Shown: piece after piece, positions 26,736 to 35,874 of the stretch | Layout of the letters: every line of letters starts with the position of its first letter | Position numbering within the stretch: position 1 is the stretch's first letter | From: Saprospiraceae bacterium | GTDB taxonomy: Bacteria; Bacteroidota; Bacteroidia; Chitinophagales; Saprospiraceae | Direction of reading: 5' to 3' | DNA: 64,000 bases | NCBI GenBank assembly: GCA_016716185.1 | Contig: JADJWV010000002.1 | Location: 1,526,501 to 1,590,500 of the forward strand | Notes under the pieces: generated by a model | Seen by the model: the letters and a program-made list of their open reading frames with translations, nothing else | Databases searched by the model: none | What the model was told of the DNA's origin: nothing | Program-made: the position numbers and the translations under genes

Positions 26736-28751
26736 TCAAAGGGTCTCTTGGAGCCAGCGAAAAAACTCTTTTTGCCAGAGCAATCCGTTTTGAATTTTTA
26801 ATACGTGATGTCCTTCATCGGGAATGTACAGCAGTCTGGATTTTAAATTTTTAAGCCTTGCGGCGGTAAAGGCTTCAAAAGCCTGAGTGTCGGGTATCCG
26901 GTAATCTTTACCTCCCTGGATGATCAAAATCGGTGAATCCCATTTATGGATCAGTTTATGGGGGGAGTGTTTGGTATAACTCAATTCGTTTTTCTTCTCC
27001 CAATAAGGGCCTTTCAAGTCCCAATTTGCAAACCACAATTCCTCGGTACTGCCATACCAGGATTCGAGATTGTACGTACCGCAATGAGAGATAAAAGTTT
27101 TAAATCTTTTTTCGTGCATCCCGGCAAGCATAAAAACCGAATATCCACCAAAGCTGGCTCCCACAGCTGCTCTGCGAGCAACATCTACATAGGGCTTTGC
27201 GGATATGTAGTCAATTGCCGAAAGGTAGTCCTTCATGCATTGTCCGCCCCAATCACCTGAAATCTGTTCATTCCATTTAGTGCCCCATCCTGGCATACCC
27301 CTTCGGTTCGGAGCAATGACAATATAGCCTTTGGCAGCCATGAGTTGAAAATTCCATCGGAATGAATAGTATTGTGTCAATGCAGATTGCGGGCCACCCT
27401 GGCAATACAATAAAGTTGGATATTTTTTGGTGGAATCAAATCCCGGTGGAAAAATTACCCAGGCCATCATATCCTTCCCATCGGTGGTTTTAATCCAATG
27501 TTTTTCAACTGGACTTTTTTGTACCAGTTTGTAGATGTCGGCATTAACCTGGGTGATGGCCCGGCTTGAACCACTTTGAAGTTCGACTGCATAGATTTCA
27601 GCAGCCTGGTTGACATCGACTCTCGAACAAATGAGCTCATTTCCTGCAAACCCGACGATGTCGTTAAAATCATGTTCTGTATGGGTCACCTGTCGGTAGC
27701 GAATGGCTGGATTTTGGCTCAGATCCAGATCCCATTTTATTTCAAAGATTTGAATATTTCCCCGATAGGGAACATTTGTAAAAATGGATTTCGAGTCTGG
27801 ACTCCATTTAAAATGGTTGATCGTTTCATCCCAGTTTAAGGTAAGCGTATGTTTTTTTCTCGAACTGAGCTCCATGACGATCAGATTTTTCTTGTCGGCT
27901 TCGTAACCATCTCTTTCCATACTCAGCCAGGCAAGATATCTTCCATCCGGAGAAAAACTGGGCTCGGTATCGTAACCCATCATCCCTTCTGTAATGTTGG
28001 TGGTTTGGTTGCTTTCAGGGTGATACAGATATATTTCTGAATTCGTACTGACAGCATAATCTTTGCCTTTCTTTTTTACACAAACGTAGGCCAGCCATTT
28101 GCTGTCGGTGCTCCAGGCAAAATCCTCCAATCCGCCGGAAGGTGTTGTGGGAGTATGGAAAGGTTCGCCCGGCATAATATCAACTTCCTGGTCGATGCCA
28201 TCCGGAGTCAGTTTGCCGATAAACAGGTGATTGTAGGACCCGTTCTCCCAATCTTTCCAATGCCTGAACATCAGGTCGTCGTATATCATAGCAGAAGATT
28301 TATCCAGATCCGGATAATAATCCTGACGGATCTTGTCGATTTTTACGCTTCGCGAAAATGCGATCCACTTCCCGTTAGGCGCAGGAGCCAGATTTGAATA
28401 TTCCAAATTTGGTATTCCAAGATTTTTTTGGATAAGATCGTGAAACACCTGACCATCTTTGGAATACATCAGGTTGCCACCCCCGTCAAAACACACATTT
28501 CCGGCATAATTCCGGGCATCAGAAACCAAATGGCTCGTGCCCCCCTGAATAGGAGTCATGTAAAGCTGGGTTTGACTTTTATTTGATTCTTTGTCGTATT
28601 TCGTAACCGTATAATACAGGTATTTGCCGTCGCGCGAAACAGCTTCACCATGTACGCGCCCCAGCGACCATAACAACTCTTCTGTCATTAGACTTTGGGA
28701 AAAAGCAAAACCAGAAATCCACAACAGGATAAAACAAATATTAACTTTCAT
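26736..28751 (-). CDS. Secreted S9-family prolyl-oligopeptidase-like peptidase
   Basis: 671 residues from ATG 28751, which opens a signal peptide (ICFILLWISGFAFSQ); a frame extension to 28781 would lie upstream of the promoter-like box. A seven-bladed propeller (~20-400; repeated YLAW/WLAY-type strands) precedes an alpha/beta-hydrolase domain with nucleophile GASFGGY (Ser near 531), Asp in GGKDYRIPD (~614) and His in DEGHHVLK (~648). It likely cleaves peptides from imported or extracellular protein. Divergent from recF. Confidence 0.92.
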   Translation of the reverse strand: MKVNICFILLWISGFAFSQSLMTEELLWSLGRVHGEAVSRDGKYLYYTVTKYDKESNKSQTQLYMTPIQGGTSHLVSDARNYAGNVCFDGGGNLMYSKDGQVFHDLIQKNLGIPNLEYSNLAPAPNGKWIAFSRSVKIDKIRQDYYPDLDKSSAMIYDDLMFRHWKDWENGSYNHLFIGKLTPDGIDQEVDIMPGEPFHTPTTPSGGLEDFAWSTDSKWLAYVCVKKKGKDYAVSTNSEIYLYHPESNQTTNITEGMMGYDTEPSFSPDGRYLAWLSMERDGYEADKKNLIVMELSSRKKHTLTLNWDETINHFKWSPDSKSIFTNVPYRGNIQIFEIKWDLDLSQNPAIRYRQVTHTEHDFNDIVGFAGNELICSRVDVNQAAEIYAVELQSGSSRAITQVNADIYKLVQKSPVEKHWIKTTDGKDMMAWVIFPPGFDSTKKYPTLLYCQGGPQSALTQYYSFRWNFQLMAAKGYIVIAPNRRGMPGWGTKWNEQISGDWGGQCMKDYLSAIDYISAKPYVDVARRAAVGASFGGYSVFMLAGMHEKRFKTFISHCGTYNLESWYGSTEELWFANWDLKGPYWEKKNELSYTKHSPHKLIHKWDSPILIIQGGKDYRIPDTQAFEAFTAARLKNLKSRLLYIPDEGHHVLKIQNGLLWQKEFFRWLQETL

Positions 28752-28767
28752 AGCAGAAATTGTGTCC

Positions 28768-28775
28768 CAAAAATA
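28768..28775 (-). promoter_or_regulatory. Candidate -7 box for the S9 peptidase
   Basis: TATTTTTG on the minus strand, exact TAnnTTTG, 16 bp before ATG 28751. Its position argues against the longer start at 28781. Confidence 0.5.
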
Positions 28776-28882
28776 GGGCATTTCGAGAATATCGAATTCC
28801 AGTTAATTATTTACGGGCAAAGCCTGTTTTTGCTTGGTGTTTAAGATAGTTGAGCCAGACTTTCCCATCTTTGTGTAATAAA

Positions 28883-29995
28883 TTGGTCTTTTTGTTTATT
28901 AATTCATTGCATTTATACAACTTCAAAAATTTCGAAGATCTTAACTTGAGTTTGGGTCCAGGATTTCATTTTATAACCGGACAAAATGGAACCGGAAAAT
29001 CCAATTTCCTGGATTCGATATATTTTCTGGCTTTGGGAAAAAGTTTTATTCAGCATTCAGACAAAGAACTGATCCAAAATAGCAAAGAATTTCTACGAAT
29101 AGAAGCCGATGTTTCAGAAAGTAATCAAAAGGAACAATATGAAATAAAATTCAAACCTCCATCCATCAAAGAATGGTCTTTACAGGGTAAAAAATACGAA
29201 CGCCTGACCGATCATATTGGCAAAATACCCTTGGTTTTGTTAGCCCCTGACGATATTTATTTATTGATGCATTCGGGTGAAGCAAGAAGGAAATATTTAA
29301 ATCAGATTCTTGTGCAAACGGATAAAGAATATCTGAGAAGAAGTATAACATACAATCAGTTTTTGAAGCAAAGGAATGCAGCAATCAGACAAATGCGATT
29401 GGCAGGACGGATGGATCCTCCATTACTCGATGCTTTGGATCATGGATTGTCTGAAAATGCTGCTTATATTGTCGATGGCAGGTCGAGATTGATTCAAGTG
29501 TTGAATCCACTGGTTGAATCGTACGTTGAAAGCATCAGTAATGGGAAGCAGCAGGGGAGTCTTCAATACTTGGCCGATATTTCTGAAAATTTTATGCAAA
29601 CATATCGGGAAAGCCGCGAAAAGGATTATTTTTCGGGGAGGACGCAGCGCGGTATTCACAAGGACAAAATAGAATGTTTACTGGAAGGAAAAGCGATCTA
29701 TCAAGCGGGATCCCAGGGACAATTAAAGACTTTCGTAGCTGCGATGAAACTGGCTCAATATTCTTTTATGAAGACCAGTCTTCATAAACAGCCTATTGTC
29801 TTATTTGATGATATTTTTGCCAAACTGGATGCAGAAAGGGTCAATCAATTACTCGAGGTACTGAGCCAAGAAGAGATCCAGCAATGTTTTATTACGGATA
29901 CAGATATTGAACGATCTAAGAAGCTGATGAATAGCCTGAATGAAAGTTGTCATCTTTACCAGACGGGTCAGGGGGTGATCCGGAGGGTATTATAA
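28883..29995 (+). CDS. recF: DNA replication and repair protein RecF
   Basis: About 370 residues. SMC-like ATPase that loads RecA at gaps. Walker A GQNGTGKSNFLDS follows the typical LHLYNFKNFEDLNL start; the ABC-type signature lies near AGSQGQLKTFVAA and Walker B is LFDDIFAKLD. There is no in-frame ATG near the start: the longest frame opens with TTG at 28850, but TTG at 28883 or 28892 fits the family's N-terminus better and leaves room for a CATCTTTG promoter-like box at 28865-28872. Followed 28 bp later by a DUF721 gene, a common Bacteroidota pair. Confidence 0.92.
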   Translation: MVFLFINSLHLYNFKNFEDLNLSLGPGFHFITGQNGTGKSNFLDSIYFLALGKSFIQHSDKELIQNSKEFLRIEADVSESNQKEQYEIKFKPPSIKEWSLQGKKYERLTDHIGKIPLVLLAPDDIYLLMHSGEARRKYLNQILVQTDKEYLRRSITYNQFLKQRNAAIRQMRLAGRMDPPLLDALDHGLSENAAYIVDGRSRLIQVLNPLVESYVESISNGKQQGSLQYLADISENFMQTYRESREKDYFSGRTQRGIHKDKIECLLEGKAIYQAGSQGQLKTFVAAMKLAQYSFMKTSLHKQPIVLFDDIFAKLDAERVNQLLEVLSQEEIQQCFITDTDIERSKKLMNSLNESCHLYQTGQGVIRRVL

Positions 29996-30023
29996 ACCCT
30001 TAAAAGTGTTAAATTTTTAATAA

Positions 30024-30308
30024 ATGAAGAACGACGAGGTCAAAATAGGCGCATTGCTAAAACTGTTTTCCGGCCAGGAAAAGATTAAAACAAAATTGAC
30101 CCAAAAGCGACTGGAACAGGCCTGGAGAGAGCTTTATAAAGACCTTCAGATATATACGCGGAAACTCCGATATCACGACGGACAACTGACTGTAGAATTG
30201 GATTCGGCCGTTTTACGGAATGAGTTAAATTATAATATTCAATTGATAATCAGCCAATTGAATGAATATATAGGAGAGGATGTCGTAAAGACGCTGGTAT
30301 TGCGTTAA
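30024..30308 (+). CDS. DUF721 (DciA-like) protein
   Basis: 94 residues. The protein has the DUF721 pattern: an N-terminal amphipathic helix, the W-R-E-L motif near residue 36, and LRYHDGQLTVELDSAVLRNE in the middle. DciA proteins interact with replicative helicase DnaB in bacteria lacking DnaC, and the position directly behind recF fits a replication role. Short, single-domain form typical of Bacteroidota. Function beyond family level is inferred. Confidence 0.85.
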   Translation: MKNDEVKIGALLKLFSGQEKIKTKLTQKRLEQAWRELYKDLQIYTRKLRYHDGQLTVELDSAVLRNELNYNIQLIISQLNEYIGEDVVKTLVLR

Positions 30309-30309
30309 A

Positions 30310-30393
30310 CTATTGTTCCTGTTCTGCAGTCTTCATTTGTAATAAGAACCAGCTGCATAAAAAACAAAGGGCACAAGTCGTTGCGATGATCAT
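30310..30393 (-). CDS. Possible 27-aa membrane peptide
   Basis: ATG at 30393 to TAG at 30310. The peptide begins with one hydrophobic, cysteine-containing helix (MIIATTCALCFLCSWFLLQM) and ends in a short charged tail. An exact TAnnTTTG box (TATATTTG) lies 29 bp upstream and an AGGA sits between. No homologue is recognised. The case rests on the promoter-like box and hydrophobic profile only, so it may be chance. Confidence 0.3.
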   Translation of the reverse strand: MIIATTCALCFLCSWFLLQMKTAEQEQ

Positions 30394-30422
30394 AATTTTG
30401 TTATTTTGAGTTATCCTGTGTG

Positions 30423-30430
30423 CAAATATA
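30423..30430 (-). promoter_or_regulatory. Candidate -7 box in the recF/DUF2911 interval
   Basis: TATATTTG on the minus strand, exact TAnnTTTG. It points toward the 27-codon frame at 30310-30393 and away from the DUF2911 gene. Confidence 0.4.
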
Positions 30431-30518
30431 TAACATATTATTAAAGATCATAATATGTTTGTAAAAAAATTTGTGATCAATTTTTAATAATTTGCGTTTA
30501 TATCTTAAAATTATAGCC

Positions 30519-31355
30519 ATGTTTAAAAAAATTCTCGTTTTAGCTCTTTCGGCATACCTCTTTCCAGGATTTGCCCAGATTTCTGTCCCGGCTCCTAGTC
30601 CATCTTGTAAAATTGAACAAAAGCTTGGCCTGGGAACGGTTACTGTTGAATACAGCAGGCCGGGTAAAAAAGATCGTATTGTATTCGGTGACCTTGTGCC
30701 CTATGGCAAAATGTGGAGAACCGGAGCCAATGCTGCAACCAAGATCACTTTCAGCGATGATGTTGAAGTATCGGGTGTAAAGGTGGGCAAAGGAACATAT
30801 GCCTTATTTACCGTACCCGGAGAATCCAGTTGGGATGTGATCCTGTACAGCGATTCTAATGTTTCGGGAGTTCCTCAAAATTACGATGTGACCAAAGAAG
30901 TCGCCAAAGTAACGGTTACTCCGGAACTTATCCCTTATACCTTCGAAAACTTTATTGTTGATTTTAATGAAATTCGCAACGAGTCTGCTACTTTGAATTT
31001 GATTTGGGAGACCACTTTAGTGCCCATTAAATTAAAATTCGATACAGACAGCAGAGTGATGTCCAGTATCGATAAAGTGCTTGCCGGTCCTACCAGCAAC
31101 GATTATTATCAAGCTGCCAGATATTATTACGATGCTAAAAAGGATCAAAACCTGGCATTGCAGTGGGCTCATAAAGCCAATGAAATGGCTCCAACGTTTT
31201 GGAAGCTCAGGTTGGAATCGCTGATCCTTGCCGGATTGGGTAGAAAAACAGAAGCTATTGAGGTGGCTCAAAGATCAAAGGCTCTTTCCATAGAAGCCAA
31301 CAACGACGAATACGTAAAAATGAATGAGCGTTCGATCCAGGAATGGAGTAATTGA
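30519..31355 (+). CDS. DUF2911 exported protein
   Basis: 278 residues from the ATG at 30519, which opens a clear signal peptide (ILVLALSAYLFPGFAQ). A DUF2911 domain occupies ~22-165, with YSRPGKKDRIVFG, MWRTGANAATKITFSDD and GKGTYALFTVPG, the family's conserved blocks. The C-terminal ~90 residues are helical and TPR-like (YYYDAKKDQNLALQWAHKA). The function of DUF2911 is unknown; the proteins are abundant periplasmic or surface proteins in Bacteroidota. Monocistronic, ended by a strong terminator. Confidence 0.9.
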   Translation: MFKKILVLALSAYLFPGFAQISVPAPSPSCKIEQKLGLGTVTVEYSRPGKKDRIVFGDLVPYGKMWRTGANAATKITFSDDVEVSGVKVGKGTYALFTVPGESSWDVILYSDSNVSGVPQNYDVTKEVAKVTVTPELIPYTFENFIVDFNEIRNESATLNLIWETTLVPIKLKFDTDSRVMSSIDKVLAGPTSNDYYQAARYYYDAKKDQNLALQWAHKANEMAPTFWKLRLESLILAGLGRKTEAIEVAQRSKALSIEANNDEYVKMNERSIQEWSN

Positions 31356-31382
31356 TACGAAAATAATTTTTATTGATAATAT

Positions 31383-31418
31383 AAACCCGGGCCAAGAACA
31401 TCAGGTCCGGGTTTTTTA
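31383..31418 (+). terminator. Intrinsic terminator after the DUF2911 gene
   Basis: AACCCGGGCC pairs with GGTCCGGGTT (one G-U) around a 9-10 nt loop and is followed by six T residues, 28 bp after the stop. Confidence 0.85.
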
Positions 31419-31500
31419 TTACGCAATATATTGCTCAAAGTTTTATTTTTATCTGCATTCAATTTATTCGTTCAGATCAGCCATGAAGAATAACCAAGTT

Positions 31501-33156
31501 TCAAGCTCTTTTGGGCCTGAATTTTTCTAACAACAGCGAAATACCCATGACGATCCCGCAACTGATCGCATTGAACCAGAGAAATCCCAAATCCGTATAA
31601 ATAAACAAAACCAGATTCAGCGTTTGTGCGATCAATGCAGCGGTAAATACGCTGTTTCCGGTAACTTTTTTCAAATAAAATGCACTCAGAAAAATTCCCA
31701 ATACCGTACCATAAAATAAAGATCCGATGATGTTGATAAATTGAATCAGATTTTCAAACAGTCGGGCATACATAGCAAACCCGATAGCGATCAATCCCCA
31801 AACGCTCGTTAGTATTCTCGACCAGCTCAATTCCGGAAATTTGGAATACCATCGCGGAAATGACCTTTTTACGATATCTACGGTACTCGTTCCCGATAAA
31901 GCATTGAGTTCTGCTGAAATCGATGACATGGCTGCACATAAGATCACCGCGATCATGAGTCCAACGAATCCCTTAGGAAGATGGTGGATGATGTAATGAA
32001 GAAACACGTAATCCCTGTCATTGCTTTCTTCCTGCGGCATTTCTTTTTTGATATATGCAGTGACCTCTGATTTTAAATCTTCTCTCTCCAGATTGATTTC
32101 ATTCAATTTCGTACGGAGCATTTCTTTATCTGAAAATCCTCTAATGGACAGCAGATGAAAATGAATGCTGTCATTTTTTGCTTGCCACGTGTTCCATTGT
32201 GCCTGGTGATTCGTTTGGAGTTCCTTTTCGATTTTACCGTTAAAATGAATGGGTGTTGATTCAAATTGGTAAACCGTAAAAAGCAATACGCCACACAGCA
32301 ATATGAAGACTTGCATAGGAATTTTTAGTATGCCATTCATGATCAATCCCATCCGGCTTTCGCTTATGTTTTTTCCGGCCAGGTAGCGTTGAACCTGTGA
32401 TTGATCGGTACCAAAATAGGCAAGTGCCAGAAAAAAACCTCCTGTGAGTCCGGCCCACAAATTATAGCGATCATTAAAATGCAGGCTGTAATCTACCGCT
32501 TCCATCCTTCCGCTCCAGGATGCAATTTCCAGAGAATCTGAAAAGTTTATGGCATCCGGTAAATCTTCCAGCATGTAGAAAAAAATAAAAACCATGCCGG
32601 CAAAAATGACAAACAATTGTTGTAATTGAGTTTTGGTAACAGCTGTGGATCCGCCACTTACTGTGTAAATGATCACGCCTATTCCACTGATGACATGTGT
32701 CCATTGCAAATTCCATCCAAATACAGTGGAAAGAATTATACTGGGTGCATAGAGAGTAATTCCTGCCGCAAGACCTCTCTGAATAAGGAAAATGATTGCG
32801 GCTAATGTTCTTGTTTTGTAATCAAATCTTTGTTCGAGGTATTCGTAAGCAGTATATACTTTGAGTTGATAAAATCTTGGAATGAAAGAAATGCAAATTA
32901 CAATCATTGCAAGGGGTAATCCGAAGTAAAATTGTACAAATCGCAATCCGTCTGAAAAACCCTGACCGGTCGTTGAGATGAACGTGATGGCACTTGCCTG
33001 GGTCGCCATAACGGTAAATCCTACCATCCACCAACGATTGGATTGATCACCCAATATAAATTCGTTGAGGTCTTTCTGTTTGCGTGTTTTTACAATTCCG
33101 TAAACGATGATGAACCCCAGCACCAGAGTCAGAACGATCCAATCTGCTGTGCTCAA
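31501..33156 (-). CDS. Sodium:solute symporter (SSS family)
   Basis: 551 residues with about 13 transmembrane helices. The N-terminus WIVLTLVLGFIIVYGIVKTR and the following ASAITFISTTGQGF block match SSS transporters such as SGLT/PutP-type; a hydrophilic insert with coiled character lies at ~300-385. The start is TTG at 33156, forming a TTGA overlap with the stop of the 45-codon ORF upstream, so translation is probably coupled. Substrate is unknown; adjacency to a PIG-L hydrolase suggests an amino-sugar or glycoside product. Confidence 0.9.
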   Translation of the reverse strand: MSTADWIVLTLVLGFIIVYGIVKTRKQKDLNEFILGDQSNRWWMVGFTVMATQASAITFISTTGQGFSDGLRFVQFYFGLPLAMIVICISFIPRFYQLKVYTAYEYLEQRFDYKTRTLAAIIFLIQRGLAAGITLYAPSIILSTVFGWNLQWTHVISGIGVIIYTVSGGSTAVTKTQLQQLFVIFAGMVFIFFYMLEDLPDAINFSDSLEIASWSGRMEAVDYSLHFNDRYNLWAGLTGGFFLALAYFGTDQSQVQRYLAGKNISESRMGLIMNGILKIPMQVFILLCGVLLFTVYQFESTPIHFNGKIEKELQTNHQAQWNTWQAKNDSIHFHLLSIRGFSDKEMLRTKLNEINLEREDLKSEVTAYIKKEMPQEESNDRDYVFLHYIIHHLPKGFVGLMIAVILCAAMSSISAELNALSGTSTVDIVKRSFPRWYSKFPELSWSRILTSVWGLIAIGFAMYARLFENLIQFINIIGSLFYGTVLGIFLSAFYLKKVTGNSVFTAALIAQTLNLVLFIYTDLGFLWFNAISCGIVMGISLLLEKFRPKRA

Positions 33157-33290
33157 CGCATTTCTTTTTGAACCAATGGATTTTTTACTGCCGGATATTT
33201 CAAAGACAAACTGCCAAGCGCCAGGATGTAGAACAGCAATAAACCTATCAATAACTTGTAATACTTATTCCAGGATGATTCGGTTTTCAT
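33153..33290 (-). CDS. 45-aa single-pass membrane peptide between PIG-L and SSS genes
   Basis: ATG at 33290 to TGA at 33153. A charged N-terminus (MKTESSWNKYYK) precedes one hydrophobic helix (LLIGLLLFYILALGSLSL), then a basic, proline-containing tail. The ATG follows the PIG-L stop by one base, and the TGA overlaps the TTG start of the symporter as TTGA. That tight packing on both sides, with a sensible membrane profile, argues it is translated. No family recognised; a small symporter-associated subunit is a reasonable guess. Confidence 0.7.
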   Translation of the reverse strand: MKTESSWNKYYKLLIGLLLFYILALGSLSLKYPAVKNPLVQKEMR

Positions 33291-33291
33291 A

Positions 33292-35766
33292 CTACTCGAA
33301 TGAAACAAGATTATTGAACAAACGATATGCCCCTGGAACCCCTGCCTTTAATTGTCTGAAAAAGGAAAGCGATGTATAAATGAAATGTCCTTGTCCGGTT
33401 TTTCGAATTAATAATGCGGATTTTTGCGGATTTTCCTTTCCATCCTGCATACTCAATAACTCTTCATAACTTCTATCGTAGGTCGATGGAAAATACAATC
33501 CTCGTTCCTGAACCCAATTTTGAAAATCGGTATGGCTAATTTTATCAGGTGAATTGAAAACGGGATGTTCGGGTTTTAATATGGTAACTTCGGCATTTTC
33601 ATTCGTGACTCTGCCCCTTCCGATTTTTAATTCAGCTGGTGCAAAATCTGTAGTCACTAAATCTGCAGTAGTATTGTATTGCATGATTACTTTTCCTCCC
33701 TGTTCTATAAACGGAGTGATGTATTTTTTACAGTGTTTTAGTTCATCGCGATTGTTCAAAGCGCGTATACCAAAAACGAGGACATCAAATTTTTTGTTTA
33801 ACAACTGATCGAGTTCTGCAGCTGCGAGATAATAGACCTGATGACCTGATTTGATCAGGGCCTCATCGATAAAATCACCTGCTCCTTCTACATAGGCGAT
33901 GCGTTTTGGTTTATGTACTTTAGGGGCATGTATGAGTTGAATTTTTGCAGGAGTGAGTACATTTTGCTTTTGAATATGTGGATATTTAATGGATTTGTAA
34001 AAGTACCCTTGTTTATGATCGAGATGTACCGGAATTTCAAATTTCTCATTGGTCTGATCAGTAATCTGCAATTCGAAAACCACATATTTGGTTTCACCTG
34101 CTTTTTCAAAATGCAAAGAGATGTCGCTCGTTGGACATTTTACTCCCACCGGCAATACTAAATTTACCAAAACATCCTGTGCCGGCAGGGTGGACAAAAT
34201 GCGAAGCGAACAAACTGCTTTTCTTTCTCGTATAAGGAAATTAGGATCGTCTGCCAAAACTACACTTGAAGGGAGAATGTCGAGCCCTTCTTTAACTTCT
34301 CCCAAGACCGGGTCGTCATTTTTGTAAACCAAGGGACTGACGTGTTCGTATTCCTTGTTGTTTATTTTATAACGGAAATGAATATTTAATTCTTTGGGAG
34401 CATTAGGTAGCAAACCGTGGGGACTGTCGCTGGTTTGGTAATAATTATTGGGCCTGCCTTTTAACAGCCAGAAAGGTGCAGTGTGGCTTAAGCCTGCCGG
34501 CAACTCAAAATCTTTCTGGAATGTGTATGCTTTATTAACAACTGCTCTTGTCTGAAAGCTGCTATCGAAATTTAATTTCGGTATTTCGATCTTCATCATT
34601 TCGAGATCAACCGGATTCCGGACAATGAATTCGGTATGGACTCTGAATTTTGATTGGGCACTGATCATTTGCTGGTCGGTAAAAGCTTCAGCATAGATTC
34701 CTGCACAATCGGCAATAATTGAACGGATCTCATTCAGTTTGATTTGCTTCCAGTGGTGATCGGGCAGTTCCTCCATATACCGCTCAGCTTTTTGCAGCAA
34801 GGCCATACTTTTCCATGGGTTCTTATAATCGTAGGATCGTATAATTTCATCGAGAACTTTATCGACATTTCCGCCACCATTGATTCGAGTCCAGCTCAGA
34901 TCTAAACCGTCAAAAGGATCTGTTTCATCATTGGGTTTGGGTGCATCCAATCTTTCGAAATATTCAGTCATGGTACCACGGCTCGAATTGATTCCAAAGC
35001 CCTGAGATTTATGCATACTTCTGCTCAATGAAGCGATTTCGTTGTTGGATGCTCCGTAAGCAGGGTAGAAAGGTCCGGCATCGAGTTGGTAAAGAAAGGA
35101 TTTGTCCATAGTATCAAACTTTTCCCTTCCGTAGAAGAAAAAAGAAGTGTTGAAATAAATGCGTTGAACCTGATGCGGCTCCGTATTTTTTAAAACTTCA
35201 CGCATAGTCAGTGGACTATTGCAATACTTAAAAGCATCGAGACCAAGTATAGCAGATGCTGTATGATGTCCATGCGTGCGTCCACTGGTTCTGTGATCAA
35301 AGCGATTGATGATCACATCGGGCTTAAATGTTCTAACTACTTTCAAAACATCGGCTAAAATGCTGTCGCGATCCCATATGCTAAATGTCTCTTCAGCATT
35401 TTTTGAATATCCAAAATCGTTTGCCCGGCTGAAATATTGAGTCCCTCCGTCAATTTTTCTGGCTTCGACCAATTCCTGAGTTCGGATCACTCCCAGATAC
35501 TCATCGAGTTCATCTCCAATGAGATTTTGTCCGCCATCGCCTCGGGTCAAAGAAATATATGCAGTTCTGAAATGCCTTCCTTTTGATAAATAAGTGATCA
35601 GTCTGGTGTTTTCATCATCGGGGTGGGCAGCGACATATAGTACAGATCCGAGCACCTTTAATTTTTGGAGATCTTCCATGATCTCGGAGCTGTTTCTTAT
35701 TTTCTGACCAGAGGCCAGAAAAATTGTTGCAGGAATGAACAGGGCAGTTAGTAAAAAATTTCGCAT
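33292..35766 (-). CDS. PIG-L family deacetylase-like hydrolase, secreted
   Basis: 824 residues from ATG 35766, where a signal peptide begins (FLLTALFIPATIFLASGQ); the frame extends to 35814 without one. The PIG-L domain (~38-300) has the zinc motif AAHPDDE at 46-52 and a second ligand region at TSGRTHGHHTA (~180-190). The remaining ~500 residues are beta-rich and end in a glutamine-amidotransferase-like segment (KFDVLVFGIRALNNRDEL, ~640-660). PIG-L enzymes de-N-acetylate GlcNAc conjugates. First gene of an operon with a 45-aa peptide and an SSS symporter. Confidence 0.88.
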   Translation of the reverse strand: MRNFLLTALFIPATIFLASGQKIRNSSEIMEDLQKLKVLGSVLYVAAHPDDENTRLITYLSKGRHFRTAYISLTRGDGGQNLIGDELDEYLGVIRTQELVEARKIDGGTQYFSRANDFGYSKNAEETFSIWDRDSILADVLKVVRTFKPDVIINRFDHRTSGRTHGHHTASAILGLDAFKYCNSPLTMREVLKNTEPHQVQRIYFNTSFFFYGREKFDTMDKSFLYQLDAGPFYPAYGASNNEIASLSRSMHKSQGFGINSSRGTMTEYFERLDAPKPNDETDPFDGLDLSWTRINGGGNVDKVLDEIIRSYDYKNPWKSMALLQKAERYMEELPDHHWKQIKLNEIRSIIADCAGIYAEAFTDQQMISAQSKFRVHTEFIVRNPVDLEMMKIEIPKLNFDSSFQTRAVVNKAYTFQKDFELPAGLSHTAPFWLLKGRPNNYYQTSDSPHGLLPNAPKELNIHFRYKINNKEYEHVSPLVYKNDDPVLGEVKEGLDILPSSVVLADDPNFLIRERKAVCSLRILSTLPAQDVLVNLVLPVGVKCPTSDISLHFEKAGETKYVVFELQITDQTNEKFEIPVHLDHKQGYFYKSIKYPHIQKQNVLTPAKIQLIHAPKVHKPKRIAYVEGAGDFIDEALIKSGHQVYYLAAAELDQLLNKKFDVLVFGIRALNNRDELKHCKKYITPFIEQGGKVIMQYNTTADLVTTDFAPAELKIGRGRVTNENAEVTILKPEHPVFNSPDKISHTDFQNWVQERGLYFPSTYDRSYEELLSMQDGKENPQKSALLIRKTGQGHFIYTSLSFFRQLKAGVPGAYRLFNNLVSFE

Positions 35767-35833
35767 CGTGCTGACTAATGGTTCGATTGCAAAGATGTAA
35801 AGAATCATTTCCACAGTTGCATCAATTTGATAC

Positions 35834-35841
35834 TACATTTG
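35834..35841 (+). promoter_or_regulatory. Candidate -7 box for the DAHP synthase gene
   Basis: TACATTTG, exact TAnnTTTG, 33 bp before ATG 35875. Confidence 0.45.
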
Positions 35842-35874
35842 TTTCCTATATGTTAAAGTTTAAGGGATTATTAC

